A stretch of 16,698 nt of DNA from RBG-13-43-22 sp040755035 (lineage in GTDB: Bacteria > Desulfobacterota > RBG-13-43-22): the NCBI GenBank assembly GCA_040755035.1, contig JBFMBU010000038.1:1-16698 (forward strand), written 5' to 3'. Every line of letters starts with the position of its first letter. Positions within the stretch are counted from its first letter, which is position 1. The position numbers and the translations under genes are program-made. Below the pieces are notes generated by a model. It was not told the DNA's origin. It saw nothing but the letters and a program-made list of their open reading frames with translations, and did not search any database. This document shows positions 5,319 through 12,310 of the stretch, piece after piece.

Positions 5319-5357
5319 CGTACCGTATATGGTACGCTTACTGATGGGCAGGGTCAA
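5319..5357 (-). promoter_or_regulatory. Promoter and operator palindrome of yefM-yoeB
   Basis: On the minus strand TTGACC (5352-5357) is followed after 17 bases by TACCAT (5329-5334), a plausible sigma70 promoter. The -10 box lies inside the palindrome CGTACC-GTATAT-GGTACG (5319-5336), which ends 17 bases before the start codon. This layout fits autorepression by a YefM/YoeB complex. Confidence 0.65.
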
Positions 5358-5371
5358 GGTAATTATGGCGA

Positions 5372-5423
5372 ATCACGGCGCTGGGCGAAGTCAGCGCCGT
5401 GATCCTCGGCGACGCAGTCGCCG
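5372..5423. repeat. Two adjacent strong hairpins
   Basis: ATCACGGCGCTG (5372-5383) pairs perfectly with CAGCGCCGTGAT (5392-5403) over an eight-base loop. Three bases later CGGCGAC (5407-5413) pairs with GTCGCCG (5417-5423) over a three-base loop. Neither is followed by a T-run on either strand, so they do not look like rho-independent terminators. They are more GC-rich than the flanks and could be a REP-type pair or a structured RNA. Confidence 0.55.
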
Positions 5424-5520
5424 GGAACAAGGTATTGAATAGTTTCTTTTCAATTCCCTAAAAAATAATTATTGAACAATCCCCAAATAAACTTTAGAAT
5501 CAAATCTAAAGGATTTTACC

Positions 5521-5634
5521 CCTGGCCGATATGACCGTGGATTAGGGTATCGGCCCCCAGGAGTTCTACCTGGCTGATGATGAACAAAACCTCGGAAAAT
5601 CCCTTGGAATCGATTTCGATGTGCTCCGGTCGAA
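5521..5634 (-). pseudogene. Fragment of a ugpC gene (TOBE-domain region)
   Basis: These 114 bases match 9472-9585 inside the full ugpC gene without gaps, 106 of 114 by eye (about 93%). On the minus strand the frame reads RPEHIEIDSKGFSEVLFIIS then QVELLGADTLIHGHIGQG and stops at TAA just beyond the matching part. It covers about 38 codons of the C-terminal TOBE region, with no ATPase domain. It is an internal fragment left by duplication or recombination, in the same orientation as the parent 4 kb away. Confidence 0.85.
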
Positions 5635-5708
5635 TTGGTCTTGGAATCCAATCCCCCTTGCATCAAAAAAGACCTTCGATGTTCGGCCTCCTGGCGGTAT
5701 TCCGGGAA

Positions 5709-6221
5709 TTACTTGTCCATGCCCCGCTGAAGCCCTCGCAGATAGGAAATTTCACCAATGTGCTGATTGGTGTGGGCGACGATAACCAGGAGCATTACCC
5801 CTATGGACAATTCACCGTAATTGGGCATAGTGACCTTTTTATCCAGGTCTTCCGCTGTCCATAGGTTCAATTGTTCCTTGGTAGCGGTACGTACGGCTTC
5901 ATAGTAGGCCAGCAGATCTTTAATCTCGGGAATGAAGCAGGTGTTGACCTGATCGACCGTGTAATGCGATCCGGTATCCGTTATCGGCAGATTTAATTTT
6001 TCATACCATTTTTGCGATTCCCAAATCTGCGGTTTACCTAACATCATCGACTGCATCATTGAATCCTCGGACCGGGCGATATGCAGCAGGATGATAGCGA
6101 TGGAATTACAGCCGGAACCCGGTCTCCAGCCCACTTCTTGCGGGGTTAAAGTGTCCAGCACCCTCATCAGGCCCCGTTTCAAATTTCCAATTTCCATAAA
6201 GATATAGTTTTTGATTTCCAT
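5709..6221 (-). CDS. DinB-like (DinB/DUF664 superfamily) protein
   Basis: A 170-residue four-helix-bundle protein of the DinB/YfiT-like metal-dependent superfamily. The metal-binding histidines expected in the family are visible: H47 in LLHIARSEDSMM and H150/H154 in AHTNQHIGEISYLRG. Members act as thiol-dependent transferases or are induced by damage or stress; the reaction here cannot be told. ATG at 6221 has AAGGAGA about nine bases upstream; an internal ATG at residue 9 is an alternative. It is not to be confused with DNA polymerase IV, also named DinB in E. coli. It lies just beyond the end of RAYT copy 2 and shows no cassette-like site of its own. Confidence 0.85.
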   Translation of the reverse strand: MEIKNYIFMEIGNLKRGLMRVLDTLTPQEVGWRPGSGCNSIAIILLHIARSEDSMMQSMMLGKPQIWESQKWYEKLNLPITDTGSHYTVDQVNTCFIPEIKDLLAYYEAVRTATKEQLNLWTAEDLDKKVTMPNYGELSIGVMLLVIVAHTNQHIGEISYLRGLQRGMDK

Positions 6222-6245
6222 TAAATGATTCTCCTTTTCTTCCGT

Positions 6246-7289
6246 AAGGGGTCAGGTCTCCGTTTGACCTTTGTTGAGTAATTTTTCGTTTAATGTTTTT
6301 ACTCTATTACGGAAATTATGATCTTTCAATAGTTTCTTTTTAATGTTTTCAATAATACTACTGGCAGAACTATATTTCTTAAGATTATAATCCTGGCAAA
6401 TATCCAAAAGGCCATCCGCCCTTATCGTCCTGGTAAGAAAGATGGCAACTCCTCTCGGTTCATTAAAGGTTCCCCTCTTGGATCTTGATAATTCTTCCTT
6501 CGTAATACCATAGGTTCGGCAAACAAGCTCTTGTATCCTTTCTTTGTCCGGAGCCAATAACTTGGAGTCCGGCACCTCTATATGCATCTTCTTTTCAAAA
6601 AAGAGGTTTTTTACCCAATTTACATAATCCACTTTTCCTAAAATAGATGGGAGCTTGTTTTTTTGAAATATCTGAAGGATTCTATCCCCCTCATCCGCCA
6701 ATAGAAATTTAATATAGGCTCTCCGCCCGTCTTTACGGTCTTTGGACAACATGGAAAGAGGAAATTCCTTATAGAGCCAATCCCATCTTTTTGCATGGGA
6801 TAGATACCCCTGGTGACTGCTCCATTCATAGTCATTAAAATCGTTTGATAACCCGGACCGAAGAGGATTCTTATGGATGTACCGCACCAATTCCAAAAGA
6901 TAACTATCGGCTTCCACCAGAATACTCTTATAGCGCCCCCTGAACAATTGGCCATCATAATGATGGACCCGATTAAAACGCTGTGTATAGATTCCATCTA
7001 TCTGGCGCATGAATCTTGATAGGTTTCCATCGGGGGTATGGAGCAGCAGATGGTAATGGTTGGACATAAGACAATAAGCTGCAACTTTTACATTAAATAG
7101 TCCTGCTGACTCTTTGAGTGTCTCCAGAAAAAGACGGTAGTCGTTTCCCTCAGTAAAAATCTCCTCCTTGCGTCTTCCCCGGTTCATTACATGATACCAG
7201 GCCCCGGGATATTCTATTCTTAACGGTCTCGACATATTCTATTTTATAATATATCTCCATGCAAAAGTCAAAAGGAGACTTGACCCCTT
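6246..7289 (-). mobile_element. RAYT element copy 2
   Basis: 1044 bp, the same length as copy 1, starting AAGGGGTCAGGTCTCC and ending GGAGACTTGACCCCTT, with the same fold-back ends. Just past the right end a 13-base unit CTTGACCCCTTAT is tandemly duplicated (7279-7291 and 7292-7304), so the terminal core is present twice. Confidence 0.8.
6252..7235 (-). CDS. REP-associated tyrosine transposase (RAYT), copy 2
   Basis: Intact 327-residue paralogue of the protein at 901-1884, 306 of 327 residues identical. The HUH motif H60-Y61-H62 and likely nucleophile Y119 are unchanged. Most of the 21 differences lie after residue 120 (for example W to G and N to I near residues 170-175, and changes in the last 40 residues). 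Both copies keep full-length frames, which suggests recent duplication or continued selection. It is a Y1 single-strand transposase expected to act at REP-type hairpins such as those at its own ends. Confidence 0.93.
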   Translation of the reverse strand: MSRPLRIEYPGAWYHVMNRGRRKEEIFTEGNDYRLFLETLKESAGLFNVKVAAYCLMSNHYHLLLHTPDGNLSRFMRQIDGIYTQRFNRVHHYDGQLFRGRYKSILVEADSYLLELVRYIHKNPLRSGLSNDFNDYEWSSHQGYLSHAKRWDWLYKEFPLSMLSKDRKDGRRAYIKFLLADEGDRILQIFQKNKLPSILGKVDYVNWVKNLFFEKKMHIEVPDSKLLAPDKERIQELVCRTYGITKEELSRSKRGTFNEPRGVAIFLTRTIRADGLLDICQDYNLKKYSSASSIIENIKKKLLKDHNFRNRVKTLNEKLLNKGQTET

Positions 7290-7372
7290 ATCTTGACCCC
7301 TTATCTCTTATCTTGTCGTCTTGTCGAACGAAAATATCAGTCGGAGCGTTGCGATTGGCTGGATTGGCTTTG

Positions 7373-7612
7373 TTATGAACTCTTTTGATAATGTGAAGCA
7401 TACCGATCTACTACTTCTCTTATCATTTTCTGGTAAGAAGTCTTCTGCGTCTTTGCTTGCTTTTTAAAGAACGTGATACTGGATTTTTTTAAAGATATCG
7501 TCACTTTCACATTATCTTCTTTCAGGACCAACTTATCCGGAGGAGGGAGGAAGTCTTTAACGACTCTCAGTTGACCCATCGGTTCTTCAGTATATTTTGT
7601 TCTGGTCTTCAT
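7373..7612 (-). CDS. brnA: BrnA-like ribbon-helix-helix antitoxin
   Basis: A 79-residue protein, MKTRTKYTEEPMGQLRVVKD then LPPPDKLVLKEDNVKVTISL and KKQAKTQKTSYQKMIREVVD. The KVTISL strand followed by two helices is the ribbon-helix-helix DNA-binding fold. The acidic/Pro-rich middle (DFLPPPDKL) matches BrnA antitoxins, which neutralise BrnT and repress the operon. ATG at 7612 is chosen over an in-frame start at 7648 because AAGGA lies about seven bases upstream and the family begins here. It overlaps the BrnT gene by 26 bases. Confidence 0.88.
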   Translation of the reverse strand: MKTRTKYTEEPMGQLRVVKDFLPPPDKLVLKEDNVKVTISLKKSSITFFKKQAKTQKTSYQKMIREVVDRYASHYQKSS

Positions 7613-7874
7613 AGATTTTCCTTCCTTTTCTCCAATAGCCTGCACCATAAATGCGAATCACATTGCCACGATAGGTAAACCTGACGGTTAAAATACCGTC
7701 ACTGACACGCCCCACGCAGTAAAATCTATTTTCTTCAGTGCTATGGGTAATGTCTTCGGCGATAATACGATGGGGATCAAGAAAAGCCTGTTGCGCAGTC
7801 AGAAAAGAAATTCCATGTTTGGCTTGGTTTTCCTTATCCTTTTCTTCATCCCATTCAAAGGTTACTTTCCTCAT
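7587..7874 (-). CDS. brnT: BrnT family toxin (second copy)
   Basis: A 95-residue BrnT toxin: VTFEWDEEKDKENQAKHGIS then FLTAQQAFLDPHRI and the C-terminal RIYGAGYWRKGRKIYE. It is a predicted ribonuclease of the RelE-like fold, neutralised by the overlapping BrnA. It is clearly divergent from the BrnT at 3797-4069, so the two modules are not recent duplicates of each other. ATG at 7874 has no strong ribosome binding site. The upstream stretch to about 7980 is AT-rich and could hold the promoter, but no box pair is convincing. Confidence 0.9.
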   Translation of the reverse strand: MRKVTFEWDEEKDKENQAKHGISFLTAQQAFLDPHRIIAEDITHSTEENRFYCVGRVSDGILTVRFTYRGNVIRIYGAGYWRKGRKIYEDQNKIY

Positions 7875-8008
7875 GTGCCAATTGTTCCAGATTTAAGTGG
7901 AAAATGCAATATAAAAGTATGGGGATTTATATGGCTATGACATATTTATTTTAATGGCACAACAAAAATATTGATAAAAGGGGAGAGGGATACATTACAC
8001 GGCCCACC

Positions 8009-9274
8009 TTAGGTCAGGGTCTGATACACCCTGGTTCTGAGTTCCCGCCTAAGCGGATAACTGGAGGAGGGTACCAGTTGGGTCAGAAAGACCACGTAGA
8101 GATCTTCAACGGGGTCCAGCCAAAAAAAGGTGCTGGCGGCGCCGCCCCAATGGTATTCACCAACGGAGGTGACAATCTGGGCTTTGACCGGGTCAAGGAC
8201 CACGGCTCCCCCCAGGCCAAAGCCGATACCCTCATAGGTCGTTTCACTCCAAACCGGCTGCCCCATGGCAGCCATATCTTTGTGGTCGGGCAGGTGGTTG
8301 GTCATCATGTACTCGACCATCTTTCTGCCCAATAACCGTTTGCCCTCCAGTTCCCCTCGATTCAAGAGCATCTGGCAGAATTTGGCAAAGTCCGAAATGG
8401 TGGAGGTCAGGCCGCCGCCACCCATGTAGAGGTTGGTTGGTTTAAGATAACTGCTCTTGCCGGCCGCCTCTTCCAGCTTCAGTCCACCCCGTTTCTCTTT
8501 GGGTTCCGCTGCGGTTGTGCGACCGACGTCACTCAGACTGGCCCCCCAGACCGGGGTGTACAGTGCGGCAAACCGTTCCTGCTTACCTTCGGCCACCTGA
8601 AATCCGGTATCGACCATTTTAAGGGGCTTAAGGATGCGGTTTTCGAAAAACTCGGCTAAAGATTCACCGGACCAGATTTCCACCAGCCTGCCCAAAACGT
8701 CGGTGGAAACACTGTAGTTCCATTGGCTGCCGGGCTGGCAGATCAAGGGGATGGTCGCCAGCCGATTCACCCATTCCTCCAGATCAGTCGCGTCAGAAGG
8801 TCGCTCAATCTTAAGTTCACGGTACCGGGCGTCCACCGGATTGGCCTGCATAAATCCATAGGTCAGACCGGAGGTATGGGTCATCAACTGGCGGATGGTA
8901 ATCGGCTGTTCGGCCGGTTGGGTGTTATCGATCCTTTGGCCCTGCCAGACCCTCATATTGCGGAAGGCCGGGATATATTGGGAAAGGGGATCATCCAACT
9001 GGAAATGGTTTTCTTCATACAACATCATTGCGGCCACGGTGGTGATCGGCTTGGTCATGGAAAAAATACGGACAATGGTATCTTCCTTAAACGGCTTTTC
9101 GGGTTCCAGCTCCGCCTTCCCGATGGCTTTGAAGTAGACCGCCTGGCCCCGACGTCCGAAAAGGAGACTGCAGCCGGCTAATCGTTCATTGCTTATCTGT
9201 TTTTCCAGCCACTGGTCCAGTCGAGCCAGGCGTTCAGCCGAAACACCCACGGAGGTTGGATCTGTTGTTTTCAT
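8009..9274 (-). CDS. Beta-lactamase-fold serine hydrolase (family VIII esterase-like)
   Basis: A 421-residue protein of the class C beta-lactamase/esterase EstB/DD-peptidase superfamily (PF00144 type). The nucleophile motif is S72-M-T-K75 in RIFSMTKPITTV. The second motif, YxN in lactamases, is Y187-S-V in WNYSVSTDVLG. The third, KTG in lactamases, is replaced by W376-G-G in HWGGAASTFFW. YSx and WGG are typical of family VIII carboxylesterases, so ester hydrolysis is more likely than antibiotic cleavage. No signal peptide is seen, suggesting a cytoplasmic enzyme. ATG at 9274 has AAAAGGAAG upstream. It lies 66 bases after ugpC on the same strand and may be the last gene of that operon; a lipid-derived ester substrate would fit, but that is inference. 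Confidence 0.9.
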   Translation of the reverse strand: MKTTDPTSVGVSAERLARLDQWLEKQISNERLAGCSLLFGRRGQAVYFKAIGKAELEPEKPFKEDTIVRIFSMTKPITTVAAMMLYEENHFQLDDPLSQYIPAFRNMRVWQGQRIDNTQPAEQPITIRQLMTHTSGLTYGFMQANPVDARYRELKIERPSDATDLEEWVNRLATIPLICQPGSQWNYSVSTDVLGRLVEIWSGESLAEFFENRILKPLKMVDTGFQVAEGKQERFAALYTPVWGASLSDVGRTTAAEPKEKRGGLKLEEAAGKSSYLKPTNLYMGGGGLTSTISDFAKFCQMLLNRGELEGKRLLGRKMVEYMMTNHLPDHKDMAAMGQPVWSETTYEGIGFGLGGAVVLDPVKAQIVTSVGEYHWGGAASTFFWLDPVEDLYVVFLTQLVPSSSYPLRRELRTRVYQTLT

Positions 9275-9340
9275 GGGCTTCCTTTTACCTAAGAGTTGGT
9301 TTGCTTTGGTTTCTTGAATAGAGAGTCGGAAACGACCCGA

Positions 9341-10423
9341 CTACCCCTCGATCCGCTTTTTGGTTTCCGGATCGAAAAGATGCAGTTTGTCCGATGGGAT
9401 GAAAAGCCTGATCGCAGTTTGTTTTTCAAAGCGATGGACATCCGGCATCCTGACAATCAGCGGAATTTTTTCCTGGCCGATATGACCGTGGACCAGAGTA
9501 TCGGCCCCCAGGAGTTCTACCTGGCTGATGGTAAACAAAACCCCGGAAGAGCCCTTGGAATCGATTTCGATGTGCTCCGGTCGAACTCCGAGGACGATTT
9601 TTTCCCCGGCCCAACCGGAAAGAAGGGATCCGTTCAGAGAAAGGGGGATGCCCCCGGGGAGCTTCACCCCCTGGCCGCCTTCGCCAACAATCCCCTCCAG
9701 GAAATTCATGGCCGGCGACCCGATAAATCCGGCGACGAATATATTGGCCGGCCGCTCGTAGACCTCGATCGGGGAGCCGACCTGGGCTGCGTAACCATCA
9801 TCCAAGACCACCAGGCGGTCTCCCAGGGTCATGGCCTCAACCTGGTCGTGGGTGACATAGATACTGGTTATCTTGAGATCTTCGTGCAGTTTGCGGATCT
9901 CCAGCCGCATCTGCACCCGCAGCTTGGCGTCCAGATTACTGAGCGGTTCGTCGAATAAAAAGACCTTGGGCTGGCGCACGATGCAGCGTCCCATGGCCAC
10001 CCGCTGGCGCTGACCGCCGGAGAGCTCCCGGGGTTTGCGGTTCAGCAGGGTCTCCAGTTCCAGGATCCTGGCCGCGTTGCGGACCCGCCGGTCGATATCC
10101 TCCTTGGGCATGCGACGCATTTTTAAACCGTAGGCCATATTCCGGTAAACGGTCATATGGGGATAGAGGGCGTAGCTTTGAAAGACCATGGCGATGTCGC
10201 GATCGGCCGGCTCAAGACGGTTGACCACCTGGCCGTCAATGGCCACTTCCCCGGAAGTGATCTCTTCCAGGCCGGCGATCATGCGCAGGAGGGTGGACTT
10301 TCCGCAGCCCGAGGGGCCTAAGATGACAATGAACTCGCCGTCACGGATGTCACAGCTGATCCCATGCAGGACTTCCAATTTGCCGAACCGTTTGGTTACC
10401 TTTCTGATGCTGATGTCGGCCAT
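9341..10423 (-). CDS. ugpC: sn-glycerol-3-phosphate ABC transporter, ATP-binding protein
   Basis: A 360-residue ATPase of the MalK/UgpC family that energises import. Walker A is GPSGCGKST (36-44), Q-loop Q82 in FQSYALYPHM, signature LSGGQRQRVAMGR (134-146), Walker B VFLFDEP (154-160) and switch His H192 in YVTHDQVEAMTLGDR. The C-terminal part after about residue 235 is the TOBE regulatory/OB region (LGVRPEHIEI, then VELLGADTLVHG). It follows the two permease genes with a 36-base gap, completing ugpBAEC. A 114-bp fragment of this gene's TOBE region is found at 5521-5634. MalK-like ATPases are hard to assign by substrate from sequence; the neighbours decide the name. Confidence 0.93.
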   Translation of the reverse strand: MADISIRKVTKRFGKLEVLHGISCDIRDGEFIVILGPSGCGKSTLLRMIAGLEEITSGEVAIDGQVVNRLEPADRDIAMVFQSYALYPHMTVYRNMAYGLKMRRMPKEDIDRRVRNAARILELETLLNRKPRELSGGQRQRVAMGRCIVRQPKVFLFDEPLSNLDAKLRVQMRLEIRKLHEDLKITSIYVTHDQVEAMTLGDRLVVLDDGYAAQVGSPIEVYERPANIFVAGFIGSPAMNFLEGIVGEGGQGVKLPGGIPLSLNGSLLSGWAGEKIVLGVRPEHIEIDSKGSSGVLFTISQVELLGADTLVHGHIGQEKIPLIVRMPDVHRFEKQTAIRLFIPSDKLHLFDPETKKRIEG

Positions 10424-10459
10424 AGGTTAATTTTCCTTCTCACTTCTTAGCCCTCCGGG

Positions 10460-11302
10460 CTATTTCTCCGTTTCGGTCATGCCCCGCACAAACTGTTTTT
10501 GCATAAAAATCACGATCAGGACCGGCGGCAGCATGGCCAGGATGGTGGAGGCCATGATGATCGGCCATTCGGCCTGTCCTTCCCCCACATCGAGCATGCG
10601 CTTGATTCCGATCAGCAGGGTATAGTATTTCTGATCGCTGGTGATCAGCAGAGGCCAAAGATATTGGTTCCAGCCGAAGATGAAAAGAATGACGAACAGG
10701 GCGGCGATAGAGGTGCGGGACATGGGCAGCAGGATTTCAAAAAAGAAGCGCAGCGGGCCGCCGCCGTCCATACGGTGGGCCTCGCACAATTCCTCCGGAA
10801 TGGTCATGAAAAATTGCCGAAAAAGGAAAGTGGCCGTGGCTGAGGCGATCAAGGGAAAAATCAATCCGGGATAGGAATCGAGCAGTTTTAAATCCGCGGC
10901 CACCTTGTAGGTGGGCATGATGCGGACTTCCACCGGCAGCATCAGGGTCAGAAAGATCATCCAGAAAAAGACATTCCGCAGAGGAAAGCGAAAGTAGATG
11001 ATGGCGAAGGCCGCCAGGAGGGAGATACTGATCTTGCCGAAGGTAACCCCCAGGGCCATGATCAGGCTGTTGAGCATCATCGTTCCCACCGTGGCCCCCA
11101 CATCCCGGGGGCCGACGGTCAGGGCCCGCAGATAGTTTTCAATTAGGTGTTTCCCGGGCAAGAGGGGAAAGGATTTGGAAATCTCCTCCAGGGTGTGGGT
11201 GGAGGCGACAAAGGTCACGTAGATGGGAAAGGCCAGGATCAAGGCCCCCAGAATAAGAATGGCATGGGTCAGAAAGGTCAGGGCTGGACGGTGTTCAACC
11301 AT
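10460..11302 (-). CDS. ugpE: sn-glycerol-3-phosphate ABC transporter, permease UgpE
   Basis: A 280-residue inner-membrane permease with about six hydrophobic segments (first at residues ~10-32). The EAA loop that contacts the ATPase reads EELCEAHRMDGGGPLRFFFE, and the following IAALFVILFIFGWNQYLWPL is very close to E. coli UgpE, as is the end VRGMTETEK. ATG at 11302 is preferred over TTG at 11317 because a GAGGGGGAG ribosome binding site lies directly upstream of it. That places the start 11 bases after the ugpA stop, as expected for coupled permease genes. UgpE pairs with UgpA to form the channel. Confidence 0.95.
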   Translation of the reverse strand: MVEHRPALTFLTHAILILGALILAFPIYVTFVASTHTLEEISKSFPLLPGKHLIENYLRALTVGPRDVGATVGTMMLNSLIMALGVTFGKISISLLAAFAIIYFRFPLRNVFFWMIFLTLMLPVEVRIMPTYKVAADLKLLDSYPGLIFPLIASATATFLFRQFFMTIPEELCEAHRMDGGGPLRFFFEILLPMSRTSIAALFVILFIFGWNQYLWPLLITSDQKYYTLLIGIKRMLDVGEGQAEWPIIMASTILAMLPPVLIVIFMQKQFVRGMTETEK

Positions 11303-11313
11303 TGGTCTCCCCC

Positions 11314-12195
11314 TCAATAATGAACCCGGCGTTCGATGAAACGGAACTGTACCACGGTGAGCGTGACTACTACGACCATGAGGATAACCGACTGGGCGGC
11401 CGAGCCCCCCAGGTCCAGGTTGATAAAGCCGTCGTTAAAAACCTTGTAGACCAGGATATTGGTGGCGTAATTGGGACCTCCGCGGGTGATGGCATGGATG
11501 ACCCCGAAGGTGTCAAAAAAGGCGTAGACGATATTGACCACGATCAAAAAAAACAGGGTCGGGGACAGCAGGGGAAAGACGATGGTCCAAAACCGCCTCC
11601 AGGGTCCGGCCCCGTCCATGGCCGCAGCCTCGATAAAAGAATGGGGGATGGCCTGCAGCCCGGCCAGGAAAAACAGGAAATTGTAGGAGATCTCCCGCCA
11701 GGCCGCGGCAATGATCACCAGGGTCATGGCCTGTCGGCCGTTGAGGGTAGGGTTCCAGGTCACCCCGACGTTCTTTAGTAAAAAGGCCACCATGCCCACT
11801 GTGGGATTAAAGAGGAAATACCATAAGAGGGCGGCGACGACCGGGGCTACGGCGTAGGGCCAGATAATGAGCGTCTTGTAAAAGGTGGCGCTGCGCAGGG
11901 CGCGGTCGGCCATAACGGCCAGGAACAGGGAAACAGAAAGGCCGACTCCGGCAACGGAGAAACTGAAGAGGAGCGTGGTGCGGAATGAATCCAGATATTC
12001 CTTGCTGGCGAACAGGCCGGTAAAGTTTTCAAACCAGACGAAGGTGGATGAGGTGCCGAAGGCGTCCTGGAGTAAAAAGGACTGAACCAGGGCCTGAATC
12101 GCCGGCCAGATAAAAAAGACCAGGGTGATAATAATCTGAGGGGCCACCAGAAGGTAAGGGAGGAGATGATTCTTGAAGACAACCCGTTTTTCCAT
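11314..12195 (-). CDS. ugpA: sn-glycerol-3-phosphate ABC transporter, permease UgpA
   Basis: A 293-residue inner-membrane permease. LPYLLVAPQIIITLVFFIWP, the LFNPTVGMV segment and ISYNFLFFLAGLQAIPHSFI with EAAAMDGAGPWRRFW (the EAA loop) are very close to E. coli UgpA, as is VVNIVYAFFDTFGVI. It forms the transmembrane pore together with UgpE. It lies 115 bases after ugpB; that gap contains a 7-bp stem GGGGAGC/GCTCCCC (12228-12234 with 12254-12260), which could modulate expression between the binding-protein and permease genes as in other ABC operons. Confidence 0.95.
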   Translation of the reverse strand: MEKRVVFKNHLLPYLLVAPQIIITLVFFIWPAIQALVQSFLLQDAFGTSSTFVWFENFTGLFASKEYLDSFRTTLLFSFSVAGVGLSVSLFLAVMADRALRSATFYKTLIIWPYAVAPVVAALLWYFLFNPTVGMVAFLLKNVGVTWNPTLNGRQAMTLVIIAAAWREISYNFLFFLAGLQAIPHSFIEAAAMDGAGPWRRFWTIVFPLLSPTLFFLIVVNIVYAFFDTFGVIHAITRGGPNYATNILVYKVFNDGFINLDLGGSAAQSVILMVVVVTLTVVQFRFIERRVHY

Positions 12196-12227
12196 AAAGA
12201 GGCGGCCTGATTCGGGTTAAAGGGCTT

Positions 12228-12260
12228 GGGGAGCGGCATCGGGAATGAATACGGCTCCCC
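12228..12260. repeat. Inverted repeat between ugpB and ugpA
   Basis: GGGGAGC (12228-12234) and GCTCCCC (12254-12260) are perfectly complementary over a 19-base loop. There is no strong T-run on the transcribed (minus) strand. A hairpin after the binding-protein gene often raises its mRNA level over the permease genes; that role here is inference. Confidence 0.4.
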
Positions 12261-12310
12261 TTTGTAACCAGGAAAAAGTTAAGGTAATTGACGGACGAAA
12301 TAACGATCCA

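Noticed and set aside
5469..5666. Minus-strand 65-codon frame over the ugpC fragment
   Set aside because: It is in a different frame from the ugpC-homologous translation and has no independent support.
895..7289. Classical composite transposon formed by two IS copies
   Set aside because: RAYTs are Y1 single-strand transposases without IS-type terminal repeats, and no target-site duplication was found. The paired copies are noted only as flanking homology.
8009..9274. Antibiotic-resistance beta-lactamase
   Set aside because: The YxN and KTG motifs are replaced by YSV and WGG and there is no signal peptide; esterase is the better reading.
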